Assembly: GCF_002270415.1 (NCBI RefSeq) | Contig: NZ_NNRI01000013.1 | Span: 434,001 to 498,000 of the forward strand | DNA: 64,000 nt | Origin: Mesorhizobium sophorae | GTDB lineage: Bacteria > Pseudomonadota > Alphaproteobacteria > Rhizobiales > Rhizobiaceae | Direction of reading: 5' to 3' | In this document: positions 1-8,788 of the stretch, in pieces | Numbering within the stretch: the stretch's first letter is position 1 | Layout: each line of letters begins with the position of its first letter | Translations under genes and position numbers: made by a program | The notes under the pieces: model-generated | Database searches by the model: none | What the model was told of the DNA's origin: nothing | What the model saw: only the letters and a program-made list of their open reading frames with translations

Positions 1-1
1 C

Positions 2-34
2 ATCGCCATGCTCGTGCAGCGGTTTTCGAAATAA
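2..34 (+). CDS. C-terminal end of an upstream gene (partial)
   Basis: An open frame enters from the left edge and stops at the TAA at 32-34, leaving only IAMLVQRFSK. It lies 61 bases upstream of a sugar-binding-protein gene on the same strand, so by position it is probably the end of a permease or ATPase of that ABC operon. The visible part is too short to identify. Confidence 0.4.
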   Translation: MAMLVQRFSK

Positions 35-95
35 CCCGTCCTTGGACCCGACGGGTGCCTTGTGTTGTCTGGTCCAAATCTCTGGGAGGTAGTTG

Positions 96-1046
96 ATGTT
101 TAGTAGAAAATGGGTCGCGGCCGCGGCAGCTGGCGCGCTGTTGTTGGCCGGCCAGGCGCTTGCAGCCGACAAGAAGGTGGTGGCGGTCTCGATCCCAGCG
201 GCGGATCATGGCTGGACGGCTGGAATCGTGTATCACGCACAGGCTGCCGCCAAGGAAATCAACGCGGCGTTTCCGGATGTCGAGGTGGTCGTCAAGACCT
301 CGCCATCGGCGGCCGACCAGGTGAGCGCGCTGGAGGATTTGTCCGCCAGCCGCAAGCTGGATGCCCTGGTCATCCTGCCATACACGTCCGAGGAACTGAC
401 CCAGCCGGTCAAGGCCATCAAAGATATGGGGACGTTTATTACCGTCGTCGATCGGGGGCTGACCGATGCTTCGATCCAGGACCTCTACCTTGCCGGCGAC
501 AATATCGCGGTGGGCACCAATACGGCGAAGTTCATGATCGACAAGCTGGGTGGCAAGGGCGACCTCGTCGTGCTGCGCGGAATTCCGACCGTCATCGACG
601 ACGAGCGCATCAAGGGCTTCGAGGATACGATCAAGGGCACCGGCCTGAAGGTGCTCGACATTCAATATGCCCATTGGAACAGTGATGAAGCCTTCAAGCT
701 CATGCAGGACTACCTGGCCAAGTATCCGCATATCGACGCAGTCTGGGCCAACGACGACGATATGCTGCTCGGCGTGCTGGAGGCCGTGAAGCAGTCGGGC
801 CGGACGGACATCAAGCTGGCGCTCGGCGGCAACGGCATGAAGGATATCGTCAAGAAAGTGATCGACGGCGATGCAATGACGCCGGTCGAGACGCCATACC
901 CGCCGTCGATGATCAAGACGGCAATCTATATGACTGTCGCCAATCTGATTGGCCAGGCGCCGGTCCGCGGCACGGTCAAGCTTGACGCACCGCTGATCAC
1001 CCAGGCCAACGCCAAGGAATACTACTTCCCCGACTCCCCGTTCTGA
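96..1046 (+). CDS. Sugar ABC transporter substrate-binding protein (periplasmic-binding-protein type 1 fold)
   Basis: A 316-residue exported protein that would bind a sugar in the periplasm and deliver it to a CUT2-type importer. Residues 1-24 form a clear Sec signal peptide (basic MFSRK, alanine-rich core, cleavage near ALA-AD). The mature part follows the RbsB-like Peripla_BP_4 pattern, with SPSAADQ, YTSEELTQPV and VWANDDDMLLG in the usual places. The ATG at 96 sits six bases after GGGAGG (84-89); a TTG just before it is less likely. Its permease and ATPase are presumably left of the window. The ligand cannot be told from sequence; the enzymes downstream suggest a sugar or sugar acid. Confidence 0.85.
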   Translation: MFSRKWVAAAAAGALLLAGQALAADKKVVAVSIPAADHGWTAGIVYHAQAAAKEINAAFPDVEVVVKTSPSAADQVSALEDLSASRKLDALVILPYTSEELTQPVKAIKDMGTFITVVDRGLTDASIQDLYLAGDNIAVGTNTAKFMIDKLGGKGDLVVLRGIPTVIDDERIKGFEDTIKGTGLKVLDIQYAHWNSDEAFKLMQDYLAKYPHIDAVWANDDDMLLGVLEAVKQSGRTDIKLALGGNGMKDIVKKVIDGDAMTPVETPYPPSMIKTAIYMTVANLIGQAPVRGTVKLDAPLITQANAKEYYFPDSPF

Positions 1047-1119
1047 TCCCGACTTCGAGCCCTGAGGGGCAAGACGCGGGGTGCGCCTTGCCCATCACAA
1101 ACACCGAGAGGAAAGAGCC

Positions 1120-1713
1120 ATGCCAGGCAAAAAAATCCTGATGCTGACAGGTGAGTTCACCGAGGAATATGAAATCTTCGTCTACCAGCAGGCGATGGAG
1201 GCCGTCGGCCACACTGTTCATGTCGTCTGCCCCGACAAAAACGCCGGCGACTTGATCAAGACGTCGCTGCACGACTTCGAAGGCGACCAGACCTACACGG
1301 AAAAACCCGGTCACAACGCACTGATCAACAAGACTTTTTCCGAGGCCGAGAAGCAGCTTGACCAATATCATGCGGTCTACTGCGCCGGCGGACGCGGACC
1401 GGAATACATCCGCACCGACAAGCGCGTGCAGGCGATGGTCCGCCACTTCCACGAGGCGAACAAACCGATATTTACGATCTGCCACGGCGTCCAGATCCTG
1501 GTTGCCGTGGACGGCGTCGTCCGTGGCAAGAAGGTCGGCGCGCTAGGGGCTTGCGAGCCGGAGGTGACGCTTGCTGGCGGCACCTACATCGATCTGTCAC
1601 CGACCGATGCCTATGTGGATGGCACGATGGTTTCGGCCAAAGGTTGGACGGCGCTTGCGGCCTTCATCCGCGAATGCCTGAAAGTGCTGGGAACGGAAAT
1701 ACGCCACACGTGA
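1120..1713 (+). CDS. DJ-1/PfpI family protein (class I glutamine amidotransferase-like)
   Basis: A 197-residue cytoplasmic protein of the DJ-1/PfpI family, which includes chaperones, glyoxalase-type deglycases and proteases. The nucleophile elbow TICHGVQ places the conserved Cys at 121 and His at 122, with acidic residues at 12-16 (GEFTEE) that often polarise the Cys. The start at 1120 is chosen because a purine-rich GAGAGGAAAGAG precedes it and the family fold begins at once (KKILMLTGEFTEEYE). It is co-directional with the binding-protein gene 73 bases upstream and probably co-transcribed. DJ-1 proteins beside sugar operons may repair carbonyl damage, but this role is inference. Confidence 0.8.
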   Translation: MPGKKILMLTGEFTEEYEIFVYQQAMEAVGHTVHVVCPDKNAGDLIKTSLHDFEGDQTYTEKPGHNALINKTFSEAEKQLDQYHAVYCAGGRGPEYIRTDKRVQAMVRHFHEANKPIFTICHGVQILVAVDGVVRGKKVGALGACEPEVTLAGGTYIDLSPTDAYVDGTMVSAKGWTALAAFIRECLKVLGTEIRHT

Positions 1714-1776
1714 GCCTGGCCCGACGCATTCCTCAGGGGGTGCGTCGGTTCCCTCGATGGGCCACGTCGTGGGCCG

Positions 1777-2673
1777 TCATGAACCCGCCGGGCGCGTTCG
1801 CCAATCATGTTCCTGCTTGAACCCCAGGACCTCGCGCAGCTTTCGATTTGAGATTGGCCCCTCGAACACGTCCATGGAGCGCGTAATCGGCGTGTCGGGC
1901 GCGTGCTTCTTGAGAAACTCTGCCGTTGGTATGTCCGAGACGATGTTGTCGTTGACGGCGTTGAATACCTGGAACCCCAAACCGTCCTTCTCGATGCACA
2001 AATGCACGATCTGGCCCAGGTCGCGCGCGTCCATATAGGTCCAGCCGTCGCGCCGCCGCTTTGAGGGCTCCGCCAGGAACTCCGGAAACCGGGCGTAGTC
2101 CTGCGGTTCGACAACGCCGCCGATCCTCAGAGCGTAGATATCGCTCCCTGTGCGGGTAGCGAAGGAGCGCGCGATCTTCTCGCCCAGGACTTTTGAAAGG
2201 CCATAGCTGTCGGTCGGATCGGTGTCGTAGTCCTCTTCCACCGGAAACGATGTGAAGGCGCGTTCGCCTTCGGCAAAGCACACGCCATAGACCGTTTCGC
2301 TGGAAGCTGTGACGATCTTGCGAATGCCGAGTTTGGTGGCGGCCTCGATCACATTGTAGGTCGACTGCACATTGGCGGCGAACATGGCGTTGTCCGGCCG
2401 CAGGAATATCCGCGGGATCGCCGCGAAATGGACCACGGCGCCGACCGGGCCGCGGCCCTTTCCGCCGAAATATTCGTTGAACCCGAAATGCAGCGTCAGC
2501 GCATTGTAGGTCTCGCCGGCATCCGCAAGGTTGGTGATGACAGTCTCCACCCCAGGTACATCGAGAGGTGTGAGGTCGAGGTTCAGAACCTGATGCCCGC
2601 GTTCGAGCAGATAGGGTATGACGTGGCGGCCAATCTTGCCGCTGCCACCGGTGAAAACGATCCGCTTGCCCAT
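1777..2673 (-). CDS. NAD-dependent epimerase/dehydratase (extended SDR)
   Basis: A 298-residue extended short-chain dehydrogenase/reductase. The Rossmann motif GGSGKIG (9-15), the active-site serine region TASSETVYG and the catalytic Tyr157-x3-Lys161 (YGLSK) are all present, so it should be an active NAD(P) enzyme acting on a nucleotide sugar or a free sugar/uronate. The ATG at 2673 has GGAGGA just upstream; a longer in-frame start at 2730 lacks a ribosome site. It is the second gene of a minus-strand pair with the acid-sugar dehydratase 89 bases away, which favours sugar-acid catabolism (uronate or aldose dehydrogenase-like) over cell-wall synthesis. The exact substrate is unknown. Confidence 0.8.
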   Translation of the reverse strand: MGKRIVFTGGSGKIGRHVIPYLLERGHQVLNLDLTPLDVPGVETVITNLADAGETYNALTLHFGFNEYFGGKGRGPVGAVVHFAAIPRIFLRPDNAMFAANVQSTYNVIEAATKLGIRKIVTASSETVYGVCFAEGERAFTSFPVEEDYDTDPTDSYGLSKVLGEKIARSFATRTGSDIYALRIGGVVEPQDYARFPEFLAEPSKRRRDGWTYMDARDLGQIVHLCIEKDGLGFQVFNAVNDNIVSDIPTAEFLKKHAPDTPITRSMDVFEGPISNRKLREVLGFKQEHDWRTRPAGS

Positions 2674-2762
2674 GGTTTCCTCCCAACGGACCTCATTTCG
2701 TCGAGCGGCAGAAACGTGGCCAAAACGCACTTCCGCTTAGCCGCATGTTGTCCGGTCAGCGC

Positions 2763-3920
2763 CTATTCAAAGATGCCGAAGCCAGGCACGGCGTATTTGT
2801 GCACGCCGTCCATGTTGAGCTCGACACCGATGCCGGGCGTGTCGGGTATGACGATGTGGCCATCCTCGACGATCGACTTGGCGCCATCCGGCAGGCGCAC
2901 ATAGCCATCCCACGCTTCCCGCTCTTCGAGGGCATGCCACTCCAGGACGAGGAAGTTCGGAACGCTCGCGCACACATGGCATGTCGCCATCGTGCCCAGC
3001 GGTGTCGACACAAGATGCGGTGCGAATGGCACGTAATACATTTCAGCGAGATTCGCGATCTTGCGGCTTTCGGCAAGGCCGCCGCATTTCGGCACGTCGG
3101 GCATGATGACGTCGGCGCCGTAATTCTGGAACAGCTCCCGGAAACCCCAGCGCAGATAAAGATTTTCGCCGACGCAGATTGGCGTCTTGGTTCGCATGCG
3201 GATCTGTTTCAGGGCCTCGACGTTCTCAGCCGGAATTGGCTCTTCCAGCCACAGAAGGTTGAACCGCTCCATCTCCGACGCTATGCGGCTGGCGCTGAGT
3301 ACGTCATAGCGCGCGTGCAGGTCGATGCAGAGGTCTACGTCAGGACCGATCGCGTCGCGCACCGCCGCAACGCGCTCCACCATTGAGCGGAGCTCGGCGC
3401 CGTTGATGGTGTGGTTCACCGCATCGAACTTTGCCGGATGACGCACGTTGTCGATGTCGAATTTCACCGCCGTGAAGCCCTCGGCCACCATGCGGCGGGC
3501 GCGCGTTGCGCACCCCTGCGGCGATCCCGCTTCGTCATCGCCGTGGCCGCAATCGGCATAAAGCCTTATCCGGTCGCGGAACTTGCCGCCGAACATGCGA
3601 TAGAGCGGCTGCCCCGCCGCCTTCGCAGCTACGTCCCACAGCGCCATTTCAAGCCCGGTCAGCGCGATGAGAAAGACGCCGGCCTGCGCACCGGAAAAGA
3701 CATGGTCGCGACGGATCTTGTCCCAGCAATATTCGACGTTGCGGGGATCCTGGCCAATGAGTTCCGACTTCAATTCCGAAATAAGTCCGACGATCGCGGC
3801 CGCGCCCGCGTCGGGATTTGCCTCGCCATAGCCGGAGATACCGGCGTCGGTATCGATACGGATCAGGGTCGCCTTGCCGTGATAGGCGACGACCGCCGTC
3901 TTGATGTCCACGATCTTCAT
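2763..3920 (-). CDS. Mandelate racemase/muconate lactonizing enzyme family acid-sugar dehydratase
   Basis: A 385-residue enolase-superfamily enzyme. The metal and acid/base residues are visible in order: Lys153 (AVKFDID), Asp200-x-His202 (CIDLHAR), Glu226/227 (LEEP), Glu252 (GENLY), Asp275 (MPDVPKCGG) and His302 (APHLVSTP). The DxH pair is the pattern seen in sugar-acid dehydratases, so the likely reaction is dehydration of an aldonate to a 2-keto-3-deoxy acid. The upstream region carries a FadR-type operator (3984-3996), so the gene is probably controlled by the GntR regulator at 5388-6098. An SDR follows on the same strand. Which sugar acid is used is not determinable here. Confidence 0.85.
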   Translation of the reverse strand: MKIVDIKTAVVAYHGKATLIRIDTDAGISGYGEANPDAGAAAIVGLISELKSELIGQDPRNVEYCWDKIRRDHVFSGAQAGVFLIALTGLEMALWDVAAKAAGQPLYRMFGGKFRDRIRLYADCGHGDDEAGSPQGCATRARRMVAEGFTAVKFDIDNVRHPAKFDAVNHTINGAELRSMVERVAAVRDAIGPDVDLCIDLHARYDVLSASRIASEMERFNLLWLEEPIPAENVEALKQIRMRTKTPICVGENLYLRWGFRELFQNYGADVIMPDVPKCGGLAESRKIANLAEMYYVPFAPHLVSTPLGTMATCHVCASVPNFLVLEWHALEEREAWDGYVRLPDGAKSIVEDGHIVIPDTPGIGVELNMDGVHKYAVPGFGIFE

Positions 3921-3983
3921 CGAAGCTCCTCCCGGGGTGGCTCACCCCATACCTGTGCACTCACCTTGCGGGTAAGGCCTCAA

Positions 3984-3996
3984 CTTGTCCGATGAG
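3984..3996. promoter_or_regulatory. FadR/GntR-type operator, copy 1
   Basis: The 13-mer CTTGTCCGATGAG is an imperfect inverted repeat that fits the FadR-subfamily pattern TNGTNNNAYNA. It is followed by CATATAAG, as in copy 2. It lies 64 bases upstream of the dehydratase start on the minus strand. Binding by the GntR protein at 5388-6098 is inferred from the same motif next to that gene. Confidence 0.65.
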
Positions 3997-4147
3997 CATA
4001 TAAGAAGAGAAGATGAAACGTAAGCCCCCTTTTCCGACCGTTTTGCCGAATGTGTTTTTGGCAGTTACGCCGGCGCAGGACGGTTTAACGGCCCGGATGG
4101 TGGAAATTTCTATCTCCGATCAAAAATAAGGGGCAGGTCACGATTTA

Positions 4148-4160
4148 CTTGTCAGACGAG
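4148..4160. promoter_or_regulatory. FadR/GntR-type operator, copy 2
   Basis: CTTGTCAGACGAG matches the FadR-family consensus TNGTNNNACNA exactly and is followed by CATATAAG, as in copy 1. It sits 74 bases before the aldo/keto reductase ATG, where it could cover that gene's promoter. Confidence 0.65.
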
Positions 4161-4234
4161 CATATAAGTCTATAAATGTCGTGGCAAACTGGGCGACGTG
4201 CCAAGACGGGCATGCCGCCGATCAGGAGGAGCAA

Positions 4235-5221
4235 ATGCAACAGCGACAGTTAGGATCGTCGTCGGTCAAGGTATCCAAGATTGGCCTGGGTACCTGGGGT
4301 ATGTCGGGCGCGTTCTGGGGCGCGGCCAATGACAAGGAATCGATACGGGTGATTCAACGCGCCATGGAACTCGGCATTACCTTGATCGACACGGCCGAAG
4401 CCTATGGGCATGGCCATGCCGAGCAGGTTGTCGGCAAGGCGCTCGCCGGCAACCGGGAAAAAGCGGTGATCGCGACCAAGGTTGCCCCGAACCATCTCGA
4501 ACCCGCGGCGCTCGAGGCGGCGCTCGACGGCTCGCTGAGACGGATGCAGACGGACTATGTGGACATCTATTTCGTCCACTGGCCGAACGCAGACTTCCCG
4601 ATTGGCCCGACCATGGAAATGATGGAACAGCTGCGGTCATCCGGGCGGATCAAGGCGGTCGGCGTTTCCAATTTCAGCACTGCTGATATGAACAGCGCAC
4701 GCCAGTATGGCGTCATCGACGTGCTCCAGCCTCCCTACAACATGCTGTGGCGTGAGGTTGAGGCGGAAACTCTGCCCTATTGCCGCAAGCACAATATCGG
4801 CGTCATGCCCTACAGTGGTCTTGCCCAGGGGCTGCTTACCGGCCTACTCTCGCCAGATACCAAGTTCGTCGAGGGAGACGAGCGGCGCACCACCGTGCTG
4901 TTCCAGCCGGGCACCTACGAGCGAGCCGTCGCCGCTGTCGACGCCCTCAAGCCGATTGCGGCCAACTACGGCAAGACGGTGCCACAGCTTGCGATCCAGT
5001 GGCTTACCAGCAGACCGGGCGTGAGTTCGCCGCTGGTCGGCGCGCGGACTGTCAGGGAACTTGAGGAAAACATCGAGAGCGTAGGCTGGACGATTTCCGA
5101 CGCGGACGTCGCCGCCATCGACAAGCATACCACGCCTATCTGGGCGGAAATCAAGGACAAGGGCGATATGTTTGGTTTTCGCGCCCGGCAGCGCCAGGAG
5201 CGGGAAGCGAAAAGGGCTTAA
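4235..5221 (+). CDS. Aldo/keto reductase
   Basis: A 328-residue NADPH-type oxidoreductase of the aldo/keto reductase superfamily, IolS/YajO-like. The catalytic tetrad is visible: Asp52, Tyr57 (TAEAYGHG), Lys82 (IATKV) and His115 (YFVHWP). A C-terminal cofactor-binding segment (SSPLVGARTVREL) is also present. The ATG at 4235 follows AGGAGGA (4224-4230) with ideal spacing; an upstream in-frame GTG has no ribosome site. It is preceded by a FadR-type operator and followed by the convergent regulator gene, so it probably belongs to the same regulon as the dehydratase and interconverts a sugar aldehyde/ketone and its alcohol or lactone. Confidence 0.87.
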   Translation: MQQRQLGSSSVKVSKIGLGTWGMSGAFWGAANDKESIRVIQRAMELGITLIDTAEAYGHGHAEQVVGKALAGNREKAVIATKVAPNHLEPAALEAALDGSLRRMQTDYVDIYFVHWPNADFPIGPTMEMMEQLRSSGRIKAVGVSNFSTADMNSARQYGVIDVLQPPYNMLWREVEAETLPYCRKHNIGVMPYSGLAQGLLTGLLSPDTKFVEGDERRTTVLFQPGTYERAVAAVDALKPIAANYGKTVPQLAIQWLTSRPGVSSPLVGARTVRELEENIESVGWTISDADVAAIDKHTTPIWAEIKDKGDMFGFRARQRQEREAKRA

Positions 5222-5387
5222 AACGCGCCGCGTTGAAAGGATTCAGGCGATGCGCTTTTGCATGTCGTTGCCCCAAGACCGGGGCCAGTTCTGGGCGACA
5301 TGCATTGAATCCGGCCGTGTCCTCCCAACACGCCACGGCGCGGCCAGTGAGTTTGCTGGCCGCGCCGCACCAGGGATGGTCAAACGG

Positions 5388-6098
5388 CTAATCCTTATAC
5401 GGTAACCCGACGGCGGTGGTTGCCTTCAGGTGTCGGCGCATCGCTTCTTCCGCACGTTTTGCGTCGCGCGCAACGAGTGCCTCATAGATTGCCCTGTGAT
5501 CTTCCGTCGCGAAGGACAGGGCATGAGGCATCAGATTGCTGACGCGCCGGCTCGCCGCCTGCCACCATCGCGACGAGTACATGAAGCGGTCGAGGATCCT
5601 GTTTTGGGTAGACCGGCAAATCTCCATGTGGAAGTCGAGGTCTAGCTTCAGATAGACATCCGGATTGTCCTCGGTCGCGGACATGGCTGCCAGCAGTATG
5701 CCAAGACGCTCAAGGTTTTCCTTCGTCATATGCTTGGCAGCGATGGCGGCGATGGCAGGTTCGATGATAATTCGCGTCGCGTGTGCTTCCGCCAGCAGTT
5801 GCCGGATCTGCTCGGGCGGCAGCCAGTCGATGAGCAATGGACTGAGATAGTCCCATTCCTCGGCCGGACGCAGCACCACGCGCCGTCCCTGTGCGATCTC
5901 GATCATGTCGAGGGAAGCCAGAATCTTCAACGCCTCGCGTGCCACCGCGCGCGATACCCCGAATTCTTGCAGGATCTGTTGCTCCGACGGTCCTTGGCCC
6001 CCGGAAACACCGTCGGTGGCGATGCGACGCGCGAGCACGCCTGCCACCTGCTTGGGCAAAGTTTGAAGCTTGACCTCCATGGCATCCATCATTAACAT
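5388..6098 (-). CDS. FadR-subfamily GntR transcriptional regulator (FCD domain)
   Basis: A 236-residue repressor-type protein. The N-terminal winged helix spans about 11-77, with the recognition region PSEQQILQEFGVSRAVAREALK. An all-helical FCD ligand domain follows (about 100-230) with the metal/ligand histidine region DLDFHMEICRSTQNRI. These proteins usually repress and are released by a sugar acid or keto acid. The start codon at 6098 is only four bases from the operator-like CTTGTCTGATAAG, strongly suggesting autoregulation; the same motif stands before the dehydratase and the reductase genes. It is transcribed convergently with the aldo/keto reductase. Confidence 0.87.
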   Translation of the reverse strand: MLMMDAMEVKLQTLPKQVAGVLARRIATDGVSGGQGPSEQQILQEFGVSRAVAREALKILASLDMIEIAQGRRVVLRPAEEWDYLSPLLIDWLPPEQIRQLLAEAHATRIIIEPAIAAIAAKHMTKENLERLGILLAAMSATEDNPDVYLKLDLDFHMEICRSTQNRILDRFMYSSRWWQAASRRVSNLMPHALSFATEDHRAIYEALVARDAKRAEEAMRRHLKATTAVGLPYKD

Positions 6099-6101
6099 CC
6101 A

Positions 6102-6114
6102 CTTGTCTGATAAG
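6102..6114. promoter_or_regulatory. FadR/GntR-type operator, copy 3 (autoregulatory)
   Basis: CTTGTCTGATAAG is the most symmetric of the three copies (CTTGTC/GATAAG arms) and is embedded in a second palindrome, ATAAGCTTAT at 6110-6119. It overlaps the leader of the regulator gene, so the protein probably represses itself; the CUT1 operon starts 468 bases further on and might share the control. Confidence 0.65.
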
Positions 6115-6122
6115 CTTATAGG

Positions 6123-6581
6123 CAGATGGCTAGATATGCAGTCAACTATCTCATAAAAATGCTCACTAGCCTATAACTCGTGCCGCGGGAAGGGAGGATT
6201 GGACGTTGGAGATATCCAACCCCGGCGTTCGCCACCCGAGATGAGGATCGATATACTGTCGCTGAACGCGGCGGCCATCGTTGCTCAATCGCCCAGCGGG
6301 CTCGCAAGGGTCGCCTGGTTTCCGTGAGGAGAAATGTATGCGCGTAGCAAAGCGCGCCGGAACAAACGGAACACCGGAAGACCGACAAGAGAATGACAGA
6401 ATCTCCGCCAGAAGCCGGCGAGGGCCATAGGCCCACTGCACGGCAAAGGTGGTGTCTGCACGGGAGTGATCCAGACAGTCTCCTGGCGGGAGGAGCAAGC
6501 CGCCGCGGACTTTGACGGGAATGCTGAACGTCGTCGCCCGACCCAAAGGGCCGACCAATCATGACCAAGGAGGAAATTGTG
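6123..6581. other. Non-coding leader of the CUT1 transporter operon
   Basis: About 460 bases with no reading frame that looks like protein on either strand. It must hold the promoter of the transporter operon. I could not pick out a convincing -35/-10 pair. The only strong signal is the AAGGAGG ribosome site at 6567-6573 at its right end. Confidence 0.5.
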
Positions 6582-7862
6582 ATGTCCGGAAACTTATCGA
6601 GACGCAAATTCCTGGCGGCTGGCGCCACGGTGGCGGCAGGCTCGCTCGCCGCGCCGTGGATCGCCAGGGCGCAGGCCAACGAGATTACGGCGCTGCTGAT
6701 CACGGGCGGCCCGCTCTATCCCAAATATTGGGAGAAGATTGTCCAGGATTTCACGGCGAAGACCGGCATCAAGGTCCGCTATGATCTGCTGGAATTCACC
6801 CCACTGACGTCGAAAGTCGTCACGTTGAGCGCCGCGCGATCGAGCCAATATGACGTCTACAGCACCCACACGGCGCAGATTGACTCCTACTTCAGCCATT
6901 TTGCGCCGCTGAATAGCTATTTCAGCGAGTCCGAATTGGCGGACTTCTATCCGGTCGCGGTCAAATATCTGCGCGATCCCAAAAACGGCAATCTGGCGGC
7001 CATTCCGCGCAACATGGATGCGCGCGTTCAATATTACCGCAGCGACATCTACCAGGAGAAAGGCCTGAAGCCGGCCGAGACCTGGGAAGAACTCGTCGAC
7101 GTCGGCCTGAAACTCACCGGTAATGGCCATTACGGGTTGGTTGTCCCAGGGCAGGGCGATCCGGCCCAGCGTACATTCAGCGATCTCCTGTGGCAGGCCG
7201 GCGGGGATTGGGTCGATCAGGCCAACAAACCGGCCTTCAATTCCGAAGCCGGGATCAAGGCCCTCACATTCTACCGTGACCTCGTCCAGAAACACAAAAT
7301 CGTCCCCCCGGATGCCGTCGGCTATCAGTGGAACGAAAATTCGACCGAATTCTCGTCTGGAACGGTCTACGCCAATTTTGACTGGCCGGGCGCTTTCGCC
7401 ACTCTCTCCAATCCGGACACCTCCCGCGTTGTCGGCAAGTGGTCGAGCGCGCCCTATGTGCGGGACAAAGCGGCAATTTCCTGCGCCATCTCGCACGCCA
7501 TGGCCCTCAACGGCCAGTCGGGGCGCAAGGATCCCGCGGTCGAGTTCATCAAGTATACGGTCGGCCCTGAGGCGCAGCGCCTGCAGTTCGACGAGTTCAC
7601 CAACTTCCCCAGCAGTCAGGCGATCGCCAAGGAGGTGATCACGGCGGCGAAAGGCCCGCAGGCCGCATGGCTGCAGCAGCTCGAGACGACGATCGCGAAC
7701 GGCAAGGAATGGCCCAAGCTGCCTGGCTTCTCAAAAGTCTGCACCCTGATGTTCTCGGCCATCGAACAGGCGCTCACCGACCAGGTTTCGCCAAGCGATT
7801 CGCTCAATCAGGCGGCCGTGGAAGCGGAAGACGCCATGCGTCGGGCCGGAGCCTACGACTGA
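6582..7862 (+). CDS. ABC sugar transporter substrate-binding protein, family 1, Tat-exported
   Basis: A 426-residue extracellular solute-binding protein of the CUT1 (maltose/glycerol-phosphate-like) class. It begins with a twin-arginine signal (SRRKFL at 6-11, hydrophobic stretch, cleavage near residue 32), so it is probably exported folded. The mature part has the family 1 layout, with KIVQDFTAKTGIKV near the start and the binding-pocket stretch NLAAIPRNMDARVQYYRSD. The ATG at 6582 follows AAGGAGG by eight bases. It heads an operon with two permeases, an RraA-like protein and an ATPase. A Tat signal on a binding protein is known in rhizobia but is the minority arrangement. Confidence 0.88.
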   Translation: MSGNLSRRKFLAAGATVAAGSLAAPWIARAQANEITALLITGGPLYPKYWEKIVQDFTAKTGIKVRYDLLEFTPLTSKVVTLSAARSSQYDVYSTHTAQIDSYFSHFAPLNSYFSESELADFYPVAVKYLRDPKNGNLAAIPRNMDARVQYYRSDIYQEKGLKPAETWEELVDVGLKLTGNGHYGLVVPGQGDPAQRTFSDLLWQAGGDWVDQANKPAFNSEAGIKALTFYRDLVQKHKIVPPDAVGYQWNENSTEFSSGTVYANFDWPGAFATLSNPDTSRVVGKWSSAPYVRDKAAISCAISHAMALNGQSGRKDPAVEFIKYTVGPEAQRLQFDEFTNFPSSQAIAKEVITAAKGPQAAWLQQLETTIANGKEWPKLPGFSKVCTLMFSAIEQALTDQVSPSDSLNQAAVEAEDAMRRAGAYD

Positions 7863-7864
7863 GG

Positions 7865-8788
7865 ATGTCGTCCGTCCCGCACGGCCGGGTGTCGGGGCGT
7901 CGGCGGCGTTCGCCGCTGCCCTACACCTGGCAGAAGGGGTACCTTCTGGCCGGCCCGGCGTTCGTCGTCATGCTCGCCATCTTCGTCTATCCCCTGGGGT
8001 ATTCGTTTCTCATGAGTTTCTTCCGGTGGGATCTGAGCGGCTCCGCGCCGTTCATCGGGACAGGAAACTACACAGACGAGCTGTTTGGCCGCCAGTTCAA
8101 CCAGGCCCTTCGAAACCAGATCATCTTTAGCGTCGTCTCCATTACGGTCGAGGTGGTGGCGGGAATGGCCATCGCGGTGCTGGTCAACGGAGAATTGCGG
8201 GGCATGCGGCTGGCCCGCACATTGCTGTTGGTGCCACCGATGATCGCTCCTGCCGTCGTCGGCCTCAATTTTCGGTGGCTTTTCAATACGCAATACGGTC
8301 TTGTTGATGCATTGCTGCGCATGTTCAACCTGCCCAGCATTCCCTGGCTCAGTGACCCGACCTGGGCCCTGGTCTCGGTCATTATCGCCGATGTCTGGCA
8401 GAACACGCCGCTGATGGTGCTGCTGTTCCTGGCCGGCCTGCAATCCTTGCCCCAGGAGCCGCTCGAAGCCGCGACGGTGGACGGCGCCGGGCCGTGGCAG
8501 CGCTTCTGGCATATTGTTCTGCCGTTAATGCGTCCGGTCATCATGATCGCGCTGATGCTGCGTATCATAGACACGTTCCGAACCTTCGACGTCGTCTGGC
8601 TGATGACGCAGGGCGGGCCGGGGGGCGCTTCCGACCTGCTTACCGTCTACGCCTACCTGCTGGCATTCCAGGCCGTGGATTTCGGGCACGCTGCGGCGGT
8701 TTCCTACATTGCTCTGGGGATGTCCCTGGTCGTGCTCGGCCTGCTCTACGGAGTGCCGTGGCTGATCGCAAAGCGGAGGGCCATCTGA
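7865..8788 (+). CDS. CUT1 sugar ABC transporter permease (MalF/UgpA type)
   Basis: A 307-residue inner-membrane protein with about six transmembrane helices, the first at roughly 22-45. The cytoplasmic EAA loop that docks on the ATPase reads EAATVDGAGPWQRFWHIVLP. It starts two bases after the stop of the binding protein, indicating translational coupling. Its last bases overlap the next permease start (TGATG). It would form the heteromeric channel with the following permease and be driven by the ATPase at 10553-11608. Confidence 0.9.
   Translation: MSSVPHGRVSGRRRRSPLPYTWQKGYLLAGPAFVVMLAIFVYPLGYSFLMSFFRWDLSGSAPFIGTGNYTDELFGRQFNQALRNQIIFSVVSITVEVVAGMAIAVLVNGELRGMRLARTLLLVPPMIAPAVVGLNFRWLFNTQYGLVDALLRMFNLPSIPWLSDPTWALVSVIIADVWQNTPLMVLLFLAGLQSLPQEPLEAATVDGAGPWQRFWHIVLPLMRPVIMIALMLRIIDTFRTFDVVWLMTQGGPGGASDLLTVYAYLLAFQAVDFGHAAAVSYIALGMSLVVLGLLYGVPWLIAKRRAI

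Larger units (their letters stand above)
3921..4234. promoter_or_regulatory. Divergent promoter region between dehydratase and aldo/keto reductase genes
   Basis: This 314-base gap holds no convincing gene. It separates the minus-strand dehydratase/SDR operon from the plus-strand aldo/keto reductase and contains two copies of one operator-like sequence, one near each gene (separate entries). Confidence 0.7.
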
